A DNA stretch of 64,000 nt from Dichotomocladium elegans (GCA_025716815.1 JAIXMN010000002.1:930001-994000), one strand, 5' to 3'; numbered from the stretch's first letter, positions 11,601 to 23,937 are shown. The notes: generated by a model not told the origin, from the sequence alone. Made by a program: numbers and translations.

Positions 11601-11811
11601 TAGCACGTGATAACGCCACGCTGAGTGCATACAATCGTATTCAGCAACAGCCAAAGAAGGAGACAGGTCCTTACGTAAACTTTTGATGTTCATCCACGAT
11701 TTGAAGCCGGGGAATGTTCCCAGTGTCTTCAGCCCAACTCTTGATGACACCATCGGTGGTGCCATTAGCGCTAGGTGCGTTGATGGGTTGTTCAGCTGTG
11801 TCGGTACTCAT
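8687..11811 (-). CDS. SEY1: SEY1/RHD3-type dynamin-like GTPase of the ER
   Basis: Sey1 is the fungal atlastin counterpart. It is an ER membrane GTPase that tethers and fuses tubules into the reticular network. Thirteen exons give 775 residues, close to yeast Sey1 (776). The G1 loop reads [20 protein letters not shown] and is interrupted by an intron at 11405-11474. Switch and G3 are [10 protein letters not shown] and [19 protein letters not shown], and the G4 region is [10 protein letters not shown] long helical stalk follows ([17 protein letters not shown]). Near the C-terminus two adjacent hydrophobic segments (about [13 protein letters not shown] and [20 protein letters not shown]) form the membrane hairpin, ahead of a short amphipathic tail. 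Intron 9182-9247 uses the GC donor GCAAGT and contains ten consecutive C on the coding strand. A GT-only reading fails there. The start ATG at 11811 follows an AT-rich leader. Confidence 0.95.
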
Positions 11812-13565
11812 AGTGGCAAACTGAACTGAAAAAATAAAAAAACACGAAACGAGGAGGCAAAGACAGAGAACGTGTGTGAGCAATACTGCACTTGAGAGAC
11901 CACGAGAAGAAGGCAAATGTGTCAGGTTTGCAATTTGTTCTCGCTAGTCAACGGTAGTGGGAAGGAAGAGGTGGGAATTTGGGGATAACGCATACGTGAA
12001 AACGTCAGATTACCTCAAGAAATGGTTTAGTCCAGGACACAGACAGAAGAAGGAAAAAAGAGGAGTGAGAAGAGGGCGAGGAAAGAGATAGGTAGGACGG
12101 GGCGTGGCCCTCGTCCCACACAGACGACACACATGCTTCGGACGGACATTCAAATGCTGGTGTGTGTGGGGGATGGTGAAGGGCGTCTGCGGATGAGCAA
12201 AACGTGAACCTGATCATCAGAGGATGCCTCTCAATACACAATTACCTATCTATTTCGCACTGCGTCATCTTTAAACGATGATCCCGATGCAGTAGTACAT
12301 TATACAGGTCAAGCCTTTTAAATTTACACGGAGCCTGTCGGCAACCTGCTGATTGAATATTTGTAACAAGATCAAAAGCAATGGTCCTATCCTCATATTT
12401 TGGGGTGTACCAGAGGCTCAGCAAATTAAGTTTACATAAACCGTATCTAGTAATTATCATATTGCACTCCTGGTTGCGTTTGGCATACGCCCCTGCTCGC
12501 CACGGAGATACTTCCGTGATACATCGCCAGACCAACATACAAGCCGATGTCCCAAGATCGAAAAAGATGCATACAACAATTGAACCGCTCAAGAGGCCTA
12601 TCGAAAACAGAAGAGGATCTTTCTTCACACACCACACCTCGCGACCAAAGTATCCTGACATCTGATTCAGCTTATAGAAAAGGCAGTAACATTGAACTGT
12701 AACGCCGAAACGACGACTCATATAAGGAGATGATGTATGTGTTTTTTCCAAAATACTATCCAAGACCGTAAGGAACAGATGAAGGGATAGAATCAATAAA
12801 GAAAATGATCTGCACTAAGCTCCTTTGAGAGTTATCCTGTTGTGTGTATGCTGAAGTCACCATGACCAGCGTCCTGAAGGTTACTGTCGAGTGGTGTCGG
12901 AAGATTCTCGTCAGCGAAGAGCGTCTGACAGACTCATTGGTAACCGGGACATGGACATGGAGATACTGCAAATGTACGCCACAAATAGTCAGCCCTATTT
13001 ATGACGGTATTTCCGGATGTAGGGTGAATTGATGGAACGAAACAGATATAAAGACTGCCTTCCATTAAGAATAGATTAAGATACTCAAAGTCTCGATGGT
13101 ACGAGGATTTGGTGCGCTTTCTTCCTTCAGATAAAGAAGGATCATCATTTGTAATCTAGCAGCATAATAGTAGTATGACGTGCCACTGTCTATTTCTGCG
13201 GTTGGCTGATCGGATACTCGATGGTTATGATGGGCAGAGGGGTGAGTGCTACAACCACGGCTCGATGCGATGAACGAGATCATAAAGCAAATATGCAAGA
13301 GAATCCAAGCTCATTCCGAGATTTGTCTTGCTTTGATAAGTATATGATGAAGAAACGGATGCATATTATCTTGAAGATTGAATGACCCTGTCGCACTATG
13401 CAAAAAGGAAAGCAAGATTAATACAAAAGGAATAACGCGGAATAAAGGGTAGCCTAGTCGGGACAAACATTTAGAGTTATGTCCTTTTTTGTAGCTTGAA
13501 CTGCTCAGCGGGAGTGCACACGGTCTGTTCGTTGCTGCTGCTCCTGCAACTCTACTTTCTTCCTC
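11812..13565. other. divergent intergenic region between SEY1 and AKR1
   Basis: This 1.75 kb region holds the SEY1 and AKR1 promoters. Apart from one uncertain open frame at 12242-12796 on the minus strand, no gene-like sequence is seen. Confidence 0.5.
12242..12796 (-). CDS. uncertain open frame, 184 codons
   Basis: This is an uninterrupted frame that I do not recognise. A hydrophobic stretch of about 24 residues lies mid-protein (LFSIGLLSGSIVVCIFFDL), and cysteine content is high. It has no domain motif, no clear start context and no neighbouring exons. One frame of this length is about what chance allows in 64 kb. It could be a small membrane protein or noise. Confidence 0.22.
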   Translation of the reverse strand: MILSLHLFLTVLDSILEKTHTSSPYMSRRFGVTVQCYCLFYKLNQMSGYFGREVWCVKKDPLLFSIGLLSGSIVVCIFFDLGTSACMLVWRCITEVSPWRAGAYAKRNQECNMIITRYGLCKLNLLSLWYTPKYEDRTIAFDLVTNIQSAGCRQAPCKFKRLDLYNVLLHRDHRLKMTQCEIDR

Positions 13566-16167
13566 ATGCCAATCGCAGCTCAGTCTTCAGAGGATCAGCG
13601 ACCATTGCTTTCGGAAGATGCAGAGAATAATCATAGCGCACCGCCGATAAAAGTGTCTCAAACAAAAGCTGTTACGAGTGTCGCCGATGAGCAAGCAACT
13701 GCCGAAATGACCCGCGCCGCCGAAGAAGGTTAGCAGAAAAGATATACATTATATAATAACAAAGACACAATCACGAACAAATCTTGGTTGCTAAAATGGT
13801 CGGCATTCTTGATGTCTTGCCCACAAAGCAATGACAATATTTGACGCTGCACAGCGAGGATCGTTCCAAGCGCTGCGGTGTTTGCTCGATAACAAGAAGG
13901 CTACGCCGAATGACGTCGACTCACAGGGTACCACGCCTTTGCATTACGCTGCCTTAAACAACCACGATGTCTGTGTGAAATACCTGATAGATCGTGGCGC
14001 CATTGTCGATGCGCCTGCTGGTGATCTCCAAGCGACACCTTTGCACTGGGCAACTCGGTAAGCTATTTCTTCCTTTTTGCCGAGTTTGTGCGTGGGTATC
14101 ACCGAATATCCTGATTTCCAACGTTTTATTTTCTTTGTTACCAAGTAATGGTCGTCTTACCACTGTTCACCGGCTGATCAAAGAAGGAGCAAACCCGTCC
14201 ATCAAAGATAGCCAAGGGTTCAACGCGCTGCACTTGGCAGTGCACTCATCACATGCGGTCCTCGTCCTATACCTGTTGTTACTTGGCATGGAAATTGATA
14301 CCCGTGACAATGTCGGAGGCCACACACCTCTCATGTGGGCGGCCTATCAAGGTGAACCTCTGACGGTAGATCTATTGCTGCGTTTTGGAGCCAGCGTAAC
14401 GACGACGGACAACTCAAAATTAACACCACTTCACTGGGCTGTTGTGCGTGGCAACAAAATGTGTATCCGAAAGATGCTTGAGTATGGCGCGGATGCCAAC
14501 GCTAAGGACCAGTCTGGCAAAGGTGTGATGGAGTTTGTGCATGAGAACAAGCTAGATCAGATATGGAATCGGGCGGTCCTGGAGTTTGATGTAATGGCCG
14601 AAGGGAATCCATCCATGGAGGATAGGATTGGGACGTATCCCGGATCTAAGGGGCGTCCAAGGTCGAAGGTAAAAAGACTAAATACTAGGGTGCTTTGTAT
14701 ACAAGCATACTTACAGCATCCACCGGGCTGGACGGTTTCAGCGGACAATCAACACAATAGTCTACTTTTCACCATATGTCGTTATGTTTCTTGCATTGAA
14801 GACTATATCGATGTTTCCATGGTACCTTGGCCTTCCGCTTGCATTGCTAGAATTCGTTGGCATGCATGTCGGGATCATCAAGTACCTTTTTCCCGCCCCC
14901 AGTCACGACGCAGTGATGAAAACACCCTATTTTTCAAGCATCTTTCAAGCGACGGCATTCTGGGTGTTGGTTACTTGGTGCTTCGTTCTGCTTAAACGTA
15001 AGTAAATCATTGTTTAGAGAAGAATCCGACTGTCTGATGATTGGTACATAGCAACGTCATCTATGCTATTGACCAACCTCGTATTCATTGCAAGTTTCTG
15101 CATTGCAATGTACGCGTTTTTCCGGGCAGTTGTTGCTGATCCTGGCTTCATTAACAACACTATTTCTCGGGAAAGTCAACAAGCGGCTGTATTTGACTTG
15201 GCCGAAGAGGAGAAGCTTGATGTTCGACATTTTTGCATGACATGTCTGGCTCGTAAGCCATTGCGGTCGAAACACTGTAAAATTTGCAATCGATGTGTCG
15301 CGCGCTTTGACCAGTAAGTGAGAAAACAAGAAGCTTTTGAAGTATTTTTTATCTGATACAGTGAGCTTGGGCTAGCCATTGTCCATGGATTTTCAATTGT
15401 ATTGGCGCTCGAAACCACAAATCATTTATGATCTTCTTGATAAACATGGTCATTGGGATCATTTCGTTTCTCAGACTTGTTGTACAGTGTAAGTGAGATA
15501 ATTTCGTTTTTATTTTCTCTGACAATAATCTGATATGGCCAAACAAGACTATTCGCTTTATAGACCTAAGCTCAATGTCAATCCGGCATGTTTCCTTGGT
15601 GACACGGTGTGCAGCTATTTTATGTATGACGGTTGGACAATAAGCCTCGCATTTTGGGTTTGTTTACAGCTATCTTGGTCATCGTGCCTTCTGCTGGTGC
15701 AATCGTACCAAATCGCTGTGGCAACGACAACAAATGAAAGCGCCAATTCGCATCGATATGCATATTTAAATCAAAGCGGCGATCATACGGTAATGGCTCA
15801 AGTTGCTGCCGGTCCCGGAGGGGGAATTGCCGGTGGCGATGGTCCCGACGGCGGACCTGCTGCTACTGGTGGACGGGGCCACAATCATGGAGGAGGTCAT
15901 CATGGGCACGGGCATAGCGGGTTTTGCCCATGTTTCCAGCTGTTCGCTGGTGCCCGAGCGCTTCACAAGGCACGGTCGCGAAGACGCCGCGGAACGGGCC
16001 CGAGCAACCCTTTTGACCAGGGTTGCTGGGGGAACTGTGTTGAATTTTGGACCGAGGAGAGGGACGGAGGTGTAAACAAATTCAACTGGTATGAGCTCTA
16101 CGATATGGATCAGCTCCAGGACCAAAGCTCATTGCAAAAGTCACGGTTCGAGCCCATCGAGGTCTAA
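13566..16167 (+). CDS. AKR1: AKR1-type ankyrin-repeat DHHC palmitoyltransferase
   Basis: This protein transfers palmitate to cysteines of target proteins at Golgi and endosomal membranes. Seven exons (13566-13728, 13829-14057, 14146-14668, 14742-14997, 15052-15313, 15376-15488, 15548-16167) give 721 residues, near yeast Akr1 (764). About six ankyrin repeats come first (GTTPLHYAALNNH, GFNALHLAVHSSH, KLTPLHWAVVRGN). Transmembrane helices follow, then the cysteine-rich domain CMTCLARKPLRSKHCKICNRCV and the catalytic DHHCPW. The second histidine codon begins exactly at the exon 6 border, so the catalytic tetrad is created by splicing. Downstream are the TTNE motif and NPFDQGCWGNCVEFW, both characteristic of this family. 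An unusual Gly/His-rich linker (about 15815-15930, HNHGGGHHGHGHSG) sits in the cytosolic tail. It probably opposes the thioesterase at 52.1 kb. Confidence 0.95.
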
Positions 16168-17104
16168 AAGAGAACCGTACAACGTGTGTACGCGATACCC
16201 TCCCAACAACCATCGTCATGAGTCCATTTCAATAGTATTAGCTGTATAGTACCTTGTTTTAAAAACACCATTTTGCAACGGTTTCGTGGTATGCTTTCAT
16301 CTGGCTATGGGCGGAGCGACTTAGAATTTGTGCGTGTGCGCACGTGCACATCCGTGTCTCAGAATTCGGGTCTTTTGATCTCAAACGAAAGCATAAAACG
16401 ATGCGATATTCAGGAAATGCATAGCGAAGACGATGGTACTGAAGGGAAGGGATGGCGAAGGGAGTAGCTAATCTTTATGCGCAAATCTTCACAAGCATCC
16501 TGGTAGCCCCGCGCACGGCCCGTCTTTAAGGGAAAAGAGTCATCCCACGGTTTCCGGCCATCCCCGCGGAGCGCCGACCGGAATGGGGACTTCTGGCCTG
16601 ACTCAAATGTCTTTCAGCAATGCTGATTCGCCAGCATGCGGAAGATGACACACACTGGGGCGGCCCGTGAATATTTTGCAACCGAAAGGAAATGAGCAAA
16701 TAAATCGAAAAAGTATCGTCAGATTGATCTCAAAACCACGCCATTCATGGAGAGTAGATTCGTGTTACGACAAAACAAAGGACACGTCGCGCACACTTTT
16801 CAAGGAAAAGGTAAAGTGCAGTTCATAGCAGATGAAAAGGGCGGGGCTATCTCTCGAATCTATTTTACCTCGAAATGAGTCAGATCGGCTGCATCAGATA
16901 TGGGGGGGGGTGGCGGCGAAGGATGAAGTGGCGGGTGAAATGGAAAAATACTTATTTTGGGGGAGGGTGGTGGGTAAAGATTACTCACCCTCTTATTTTT
17001 AATTCCGGTAAAATCAAATGGGTGCTATAAAAAGAACAAGGTCATGACACCCCCTTCTCGACCTCCATCGGTTTCCATCAACCTCTTCTCTTCTCTCCAA
17101 CAAC
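16168..17104. other. AKR1 3' flank and ECL1-family promoter region
   Basis: No coding sequence is seen in this 937 bp. It contains a run of nine G at 16902-16910 and a TATA-like element at 17026-17033. Several CCCC/GGGG blocks resemble fungal stress-element cores; their role is inferred only. Confidence 0.5.
17026..17033 (+). promoter_or_regulatory. TATA-like element of the ECL1-family gene
   Basis: TATAAAAA lies 72 bp upstream of the ATG at 17105, with C/T-rich sequence between. The spacing suits a fungal TATA promoter for an inducible gene. Confidence 0.5.
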
Positions 17105-17427
17105 ATGGATCTCTCTTGGTGCATCATCTGTGATCGTCACTGTCTCGAGGATAACGTGAGTTTTCCGTCAACCATCTATTCTAGACTCTACCACTAACCC
17201 GCTTTATCATGCACTAGTTGTATTGCTCGGACGAATGTCGCGTCAAAGACGTCCAAACGCCTTACCATCCTTCTACCTTTCCTGCCACTCCTCTCTCGCC
17301 GCCTTCTTCGCCGCAACTCTCATACGCAAGACATATGAAGCCCATGTCCAGTTCTTCGTTTTACAACGCCACTACTTTCCTTCCATCCCCTCCCAGCCTG
17401 TCGTTCACTAATTTCCTCGACACTTAA
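17105..17427 (+). CDS. ECL1-family (lifespan regulatory factor) small zinc-binding protein
   Basis: The product is a predicted 86-residue protein in two exons (17105-17155, 17218-17427). The N-terminus reads WCIICDRHCLED and then, across the intron, LYCSDECRVKD. This is the C-x2-C...YCS-x2-C-x3-D arrangement of the Ecl1/Ecl2/Ecl3 family, small proteins that extend chronological lifespan and are induced by starvation in fission yeast. The rest is rich in Ser, Pro and Thr with no fold evident. A TATA box and a pyrimidine-rich leader lie just upstream, consistent with regulated expression. The zinc-site reading is clear; the lifespan role is by family only. Confidence 0.72.
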
Positions 17428-17913
17428 TTCTTGACTGGATTGAATTGGCGAACACCGCTGCTTTTTTCAACAATGTGCTCCGGATATCGAAAGGAACAAG
17501 ACTCTCAACGAGGCGCGAACGCTCAAGGTTATACAAAAACATACCGCAGATGTGTTATAATCCCCTCTCTATCTCTTTTCCCTTCTCTTCTCGCTCGCTC
17601 AGGCACGACAACCTGGCATGAGGAAGAGCATCTTTGCTCACCCTTAACAAAATTACTTTCTCTTGAATTTTCAAGCTGGCTCTATAAGAACTTTGTATAC
17701 AAAAGCACGTAGCTCCCTATTTCTTAGTCATACTTAATATCCAAATTAATTTTTTTTAATCATGCAACAAAATCCTGTCTGCTAGCTGTTGATGCACCGG
17801 TGACCGTTCTCTGGCAAGAGATATCTTTTGTAACTCATTGTGATAGAAACTATTGACATGAAAATCAAGTGCTTTATTCACAATGTAAATGTCAAAAAAA
17901 GAGCCGGTCCAAC
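17428..17913. other. convergent intergenic region, ECL1-family gene / NAC beta
   Basis: This 486 bp holds the two 3' ends. No further gene or structured RNA is recognised. Confidence 0.5.
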
Positions 17914-18625
17914 TTAGGCGCTAGCCTTCTTCTCTTCCTTCTTCTCCTCGACCTCAGCCTTGTCGAAGCTCTCGACCAAGTCGGGGATCTCATCATCGTC
18001 CTCGGCGCCGGCGCCAGCACCACCCTGGGCAGCGGTGTAGGCCTCAGCAAGCTTGCGGAGACTGGCCAAGGAATCAGGGCCCAACTGGTTCAAGATATTG
18101 GGAACTAATCGAACATCAAAATCAGACTTGTTTGATTCTACTCCATTCCGACATAAAAAAAGAAAAACATACCCAACTCGGTCAACTCCTTCTCAACGGC
18201 ACGACCGTGGATGGCAAAGGTATTGGCATTCACAGCAGCCTGGACTAGAATCCGATTTTTCATTTCAATCCTTCGTACATCTTCAAGTCTATGTTCCCGC
18301 GTTCATTTATTCTTCTTACCACGGGGGGCAGCAAAGTGGATGACCTTGCCGTTGTCCTTGAACATATTGACCTCCTCAATACCGCCGAGGGGCTGGACAC
18401 CCAACTTTTGCAAAGAGGCCTGGAGCTTACGGTCATCACCACCAGCAGATGACTTGGTGACCTTCTTGACCTTGCGGCGGGGAGTACCTATACAGATACA
18501 GATCCGCATTGTCAGACAGCCCGTATCTCCATCCTGCCCTAGCCACCACAATCATGATCATAGAACTTACCCTTGCCACCGATACGGACCTGGTTCTGGA
18601 GCTTGGCGAGCTTTTCGGTGTTCAT
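17914..18625 (-). CDS. EGD1: nascent polypeptide-associated complex subunit beta
   Basis: This is NAC beta (BTF3/Egd1), which with NAC alpha sits at the ribosomal exit tunnel and shields nascent chains. Four exons (18625-18571, 18487-18320, 18244-18173, 18104-17914) give 161 residues, a normal length. The N-terminus holds the ribosome-binding basic motif, [13 protein letters not shown]. The NAC domain then runs [34 protein letters not shown] and [20 protein letters not shown]. The tail is acidic and ends in a [12 protein letters not shown] sequence. Intron phases agree throughout. Codon choice is strongly C/G-ending, as expected of a highly expressed gene. Confidence 0.97.
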
Positions 18626-20526
18626 TGTGTGTACTGGAATATAACGAAGAAATGAGACGCGTTATTATGTGGTAACATTGGTGAAGATTTGGTCCGCGTC
18701 TTCGGCTGCACGTTAAGGTTGTGCGCGAATGGTGCAAGCATGTATCCAAGCCACCACGATTGTGCTCGAGAAGCGGATCAATGATGCCACCTCAGCAACC
18801 CCAATCATCGTGGCAACGAAACATCCCGTATCCACATACAAACCGTATTTGACGCGACTGTACAAGAATTGTAATTAAATTAAAACGCACCTTTTCCAAT
18901 AGCTTGCGCAGTAAGCGAATGAAGGGGGAAGGAGAAAAAAAAAAAAAAAAAGACAAAACGTCAAGGGCGGCTATGGCTGGTAAAAATTTTCAGCGAACTT
19001 CGCTAGGTGACTTCTGATTGGCCTGCCGGGAGTCTTTCACTTTGCCCTCGATACGTGGAGTTGTATTGTCCACGCCTCCAGTGAAGGTCTTCATATCTAT
19101 TCATGCCACTTTGAACCCCCTGTTTGGCCTATTCGGTGCCCATGTGTAAATAACACCACGCGTTCAAAAAATCAGCATCGCCTCATAAAACAGTAGCTTC
19201 GCGAGTGATGCACGTGCGAGGCCGAGACACAGGGAAAAGGAAGACCTTAACATCATACCGGATTTGGCCTTATTTGCCGACCAGAGCTTGGTGCTGGCCA
19301 AAACAAGTTATTTCTCCTAACATTGCGTATGAATTATGCTGTACATAGCAGCGAACACGTTACTGTTATAGCCCGCCTTGAGTCTGTACTCAAACAATTA
19401 GGAAGTGATTAATATACCGAAGCTAGATTAATACAATGGTGCGTAATACTTGGCGATGATTTGCTCGAACTAGAAAGATAAAAAGGGGGTTGGATAGAGT
19501 ATGCCTCAGGGCATGGTTGATATCAATAGATAACGAATAGAAAATAGAAATCATGACCCTAAAGGCGAATAAATAGGTTGTTTTGGATATGGGACAAGAG
19601 ACACATATCATACCCAACAAATGTCTTTCCCTAGTTCTATGATCGATGAAGAATGCTTCTGTGCGCCATTTAGCGGGTTATCGGGTTCCCAAACCGCCCA
19701 AAATTTTGGCACGCAATATTGTGTTTATCCTATGCGACGCAATAGAAATATACCCGCGGATTCACGAATTTATTATTGGCACGCCATAGCAATGAACCTG
19801 CTACGACCCCCCGTTTCCTATATTCGGAACAGGCAAGCTATGAAACAGTATCGCACTGCAAAGGTACGGATGGCGTGTCCATCGATGCATCGGCTACCTT
19901 TACCATATATTTGTTTTTCTCAGTCTCGAACTCTTTTATTCTGTAGAAGAGGAGAGGATAAAAAGACAGGAAGGGAATCACGCTCTTTTTTTTAGGAAAA
20001 TTTACATAGTTATGGTAGCAATCAAATTTCCTTGACAGCATGTACTCCATGTCTTTTTCTGTGCAATCACCTGGCCCCTTTCTAGCAATACAGGACTGTA
20101 AAGAATGCCATCTTCGTAGCAATGAGGCTGAGGAAGCATCCTTTCTTTGAATGATCAAAAAATCGAACGTCCATATTCAAACAACAAATACAGGTATTTC
20201 TTACAACTTAGGAATAAGGCAATCGATCCGAGGTATTCAAAAGGGGCTACCCAAATACACAACAACACATGTGCATGGCGATTTTTCGGTCAGGAGGAGT
20301 CTTAATTGGTGAGGTTGAATGAGTAAGAAAATATACTCAGAAGATGCCCTATCGGCCAGTGTGTCCTAGACCGCAAGGATCCGTTCCCATGAGCCCTTTC
20401 CCGTGAAGAATATAAAGACGCCTTCAGCGTCCATTCTCTCCTTTACTTCAGCCTCATCCTCATAATTTTCTTTCTTACCCAGCGGTACCCACATAATCAG
20501 CTGTATCGAATCCAGACTTCGTGAAT
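18626..20526. other. intergenic region between NAC beta and malic enzyme
   Basis: This 1.9 kb contains a run of 18 A near 18937-18954 and no convincing gene. Short open frames (for example minus-strand 20366-20563, overlapping the malic enzyme start) lack domain motifs and exon partners. Confidence 0.5.
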
Positions 20527-22867
20527 ATGCGTGAAAAGCTTCCAACCCTTTTAAGCAGAGCACCTTTTCGCCCTGTCTCTAGCTTTTTCCAACGTCATTG
20601 GTACCAAAGCGCTGATATGCCCGTCATCCAGCAACAACCGCAGCAAGATAATACAGGCCTAAAATCTCCCACGGATGCCATTGTACATTCGCCCTATTAC
20701 AATCAAGGTGCAAACACGTCAACTTTCTTATTTGTCTTCTGTGGTGGGAAAAAAAGAGACTGACCCATCTTCTCTTTTTTTTTTCATTCCAGGCACTGCA
20801 TTGCCTCTTGAGTCCCGAATTAATCTTGGTCTCCGTGGCCTCTATCCACATGGTGTGGAGGATCTCCAACTTCAAAAGATGCGGGCGCTGAATCATCTGA
20901 GGTCCATGAGCAAGCCTTTGGATAAGTATATATTCTTGGCACAGCTGCGCAACAGTAACATCCGCTTGTTCTACAAGCTTGTCTGTGATGAGATCACGGT
21001 ATGTTTCCATTACGGGTGCACGAAATGAACTGTATTTTAAACTACTTCGATTAGGAAATTACCCCTATCATTTACACTCCAACAGTCGGCGAGGCCTGTG
21101 TCGAATATTCCAATATATATCCATTCCTTGGTCCTCCAGGTAGTGTCCTCTTATGAAATGTCCAGCTTCTACAGCATAAATGAACATTTTTCTCTAGGCG
21201 CCCACGATGGTCTTTATTTGACTATTAGTGACTTACCATATATCAAGGACATTCTTCGAGACTACCGCCGAACAAGCAACGGATCCATTTCGGAACCTGA
21301 CATCACAGTAATTACGGATGGTTCTCGGATCCTCGGCCTCGGTGACTTGGGCATGGGTGGCATGGGCATCCCTATCGGCAAGCTTCAGCTCTACACAGGC
21401 GCTGCAGGTATCGATCCTCGCAAGACGCTGCCTATTATTTTAGATTTTGGTACAAATACTGAGCGCTACCTGAACGACCCGCTTTATCTTGGCCTGCGGC
21501 AGAAGCGCCCCAATGATGAGGAGGTACAAAGGGCGAATGATATGTGTTTATGTGTGCGTGTGCCGTTGGAAACGGCGACTGATCTACATCCGCTGCTTTA
21601 GTTTTATACAGCCATGGACACAGTTATGAGAGGACTAAATGAGGTGTTTCCTAACATCCTTGTTCAGTTTGAAGATTTTTCATCCGAACATGTAAAGTAT
21701 ATACGAGAAAGAGAGAGACACATGTTCTCACATATTCCCACCTCCGGATGTAGGCCTTCAAGCTCCTTGAAAAATATCAGAACAGCACTTTTTGCTTCAA
21801 CGATGATATCCAGGGCACGGGTGCGGTCATTCTTGCCGGCTTCATGAACGCTGTCCGCCTCGCGGAAGAGAAAACCGGACTTGATCCCAAGGATCACCGT
21901 ATTGTATTTTTTGGCGCCGGATCCTCTGCAATTGGCGTGGGGAAGCAAATTCTGATGTATTTTATGCGTCATCATCACATGTCTGAGGAGGAGGCAAAGC
22001 GTATATTCTATTTCGTGGACAGCAAGGGGCTAATTACTCTCGATCGTGGAGATACTCTTGCCGAGCACAAGGTTTACTTTGCGCGATCAGATAATGACCA
22101 CGCCCAATATCGGGGTTTATGTGAGGTCATCGACTACGTGAAACCCACTGCGTAAGCCATCTTTTCATTTCCATACATGGGAGAACGTCCGCGACTCATA
22201 TGTTTGTATCCTCCTCATTCTTCCCTCTTCCTGCGGTTGTGTGCATGTGCGTGTGCATGGGATCTCCAGACTGATAGGTCTATCTGCTCAACACCAGGCT
22301 TTTACCAAGGAGGCCATAGAGAAGATGGCCGCCATCAACGAGTTACCCATCATTTTCCCTCTTTCAAACCCCATGACGAATGCAGAGACTACCTTCCAGC
22401 AAGCCATGGATTACACCAATCAGCGCGTCCTCTTTGCATCTGGCACCGCCTTCCCACCCTATCGCCTTCCTTCTGGCGAGCTCAAATATGCTGGTCAAGG
22501 GAACAATATGTACGTCTTCCCCGGTCTCGGTCTCGGCGCTATCCTAGCCAAGGCTACCCGTGTCTCCGATTCAATGGTTTACGAAGCTGCCAAGGGCCTC
22601 GCAACCTCGCTTGCGCCAGAAGAAATTGACGACGGTTCCTTATATCCCTCCCTCACCCGTATTCGCGAAGTTTCTGCAGAGGTAGCAGCAGCTGTTTGTG
22701 ATGAGGCGATCCGTGAGCATCTCGCAAGAGAACCTTTGCTCCTTGAGCTTGCCCAAAAGTACAGTGGAGAAGAGTACAAGAAGAAGCTCATATCGTATGT
22801 CGCAGAGCGGATGTGGAACCCTGATCAATCTAGTTATTTTTCACTCGACTCGGGTGTCGATGCCTAA
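20527..22867 (+). CDS. MAE1: mitochondrial NAD(P)-dependent malic enzyme
   Basis: This enzyme decarboxylates L-malate to pyruvate and reduces NAD(P)+. Seven exons (20527-20707, 20793-20998, 21055-21139, 21198-21523, 21602-21691, 21754-22151, 22270-22867) give 627 residues. The first 25 residues (MREKLPTLLSRAPFRPVSSF) are basic and amphipathic, a mitochondrial targeting sequence. Catalytic and signature stretches are IIYTPTVGEAC (general-acid Tyr), ITDGSRILGLGDLG, GIPIGKLQLY (catalytic Lys), VQFEDF and FCFNDDIQGT (metal-binding acids). A Rossmann motif is FFGAGSSAIGVGKQI, and PLSNPMTNAE comes near the end. Introns are 56-118 nt. Cofactor preference cannot be read with certainty. Confidence 0.96.
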
Positions 22868-23233
22868 ACCACTGAACATTTCTGCCCACCCAAACCAACC
22901 CCACCTTTCCCTGCATCCCACACCCGTATCCCCCGTGTTCTCGCATATTTTTCATATACAGTAGCCTGCACTCCTTCAATCTCCTTATCAAAAGAACGGA
23001 GGTACGGCCATCACAAATCTTATTTTTATTTTTGACAAAGAATAAATAAAAAAGCCAGGATGAAATGAACATAAATACATATTTATACATATGAATATTC
23101 GAAAGAAGGAAGGGGGTGTTGAATCAATTTTTTCTGAAGGTATATATAAGGTCATTTCCATATGTCCCAGACAAAAAAAAGAATTGCGAGTACTCTCAAA
23201 CAAAGTATACAGAAAGGCAAAATCAAGAGACAA
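22868..23233. other. malic enzyme 3' flank
   Basis: This 366 bp is AT-rich with no gene. A TATATATAA-like block near 23141 may serve the gene that follows. Confidence 0.4.
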
Positions 23234-23687
23234 ATGTATATCACACGAATTAGCAGCTGTCGTTCATGCATATGCCTTTTTATTTTCGGCTTAATAATCT
23301 GCCAAGTTCTGGCAAGCGATCAAAGTGAAGGAGTCACCCCCGATATCAAAAACAACAATCGGAGGGGAGTGCTGCATGGCGATGCTGGGACCCCTCCGCC
23401 AAATGGAGCCGCTTCACGACCCATGCCGACATCGTATCCATACCCTTACCCGTACCCACCCCCGCAGATCCTGACCGTCACCAAGACTATCTTCCGCACA
23501 GCAACCCAGTTGCCGACCGTTAGTCCACATGGAATGTCATTGAGTAGTGGCGATAGCAGGTATACAACTGTCATAGAAAAATACATGATTGTGCTCATCA
23601 TGACGTTGGTTCTCCTAAAGTGTTACTAGCGCTCTATATTCAATCATTGTCACCATCGTAGCTGGTGTTGCTCTAGTCTATCTTTGA
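23234..23687 (+). CDS. small predicted GPI-anchored or tail-anchored surface protein
   Basis: I do not recognise a family. Two exons (23234-23559, 23630-23687) give 127 residues. A signal peptide is evident (CLFIFGLIICQVLAS). The middle is a hydrophilic, proline- and tyrosine-rich stretch (SYPYPYPYPPPQ) and a Thr/Ser-rich section. Splicing yields a hydrophobic C-terminus (SALYSIIVTIVAGVALVYL) after a run of small residues. That layout fits a GPI-attachment signal on a cell-wall protein. Without the splice the frame ends in a different hydrophobic tail, so the intron matters. The ATG at 23162 is an in-frame alternative, but it would put a basic stretch before the signal peptide. Confidence 0.55.
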
Positions 23688-23937
23688 GAAGACGGGCTTT
23701 TGTTATATTGCTCTATGCGTGTAATATCGATGTAATGATCTCTTCTGCTCTGGCGCTTCCGCTATACTCAATGAAACGTCTTTTTTCTTATTACAAGGGT
23801 CACCTCTACTGAGTAAAAAAAAAGAAGAGTTGTACATCATACTATCTTTCAATTCGATTTTCCCCCTCCTTCCCCCTTTCAAACACGTACGCTTCTCTCT
23901 CTTTCTGGGCCGAACTTACATATCAATAATTACAACA

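Noticed and set aside
16145..16154. GGTTCGAGCC, resembling a tRNA B box
   Set aside because: It lies in AKR1 coding sequence, and no A box or cloverleaf fits upstream.
20366..20563. Minus-strand open frame of 65 codons
   Set aside because: It overlaps the malic enzyme start, has no exon partner and no recognised domain.
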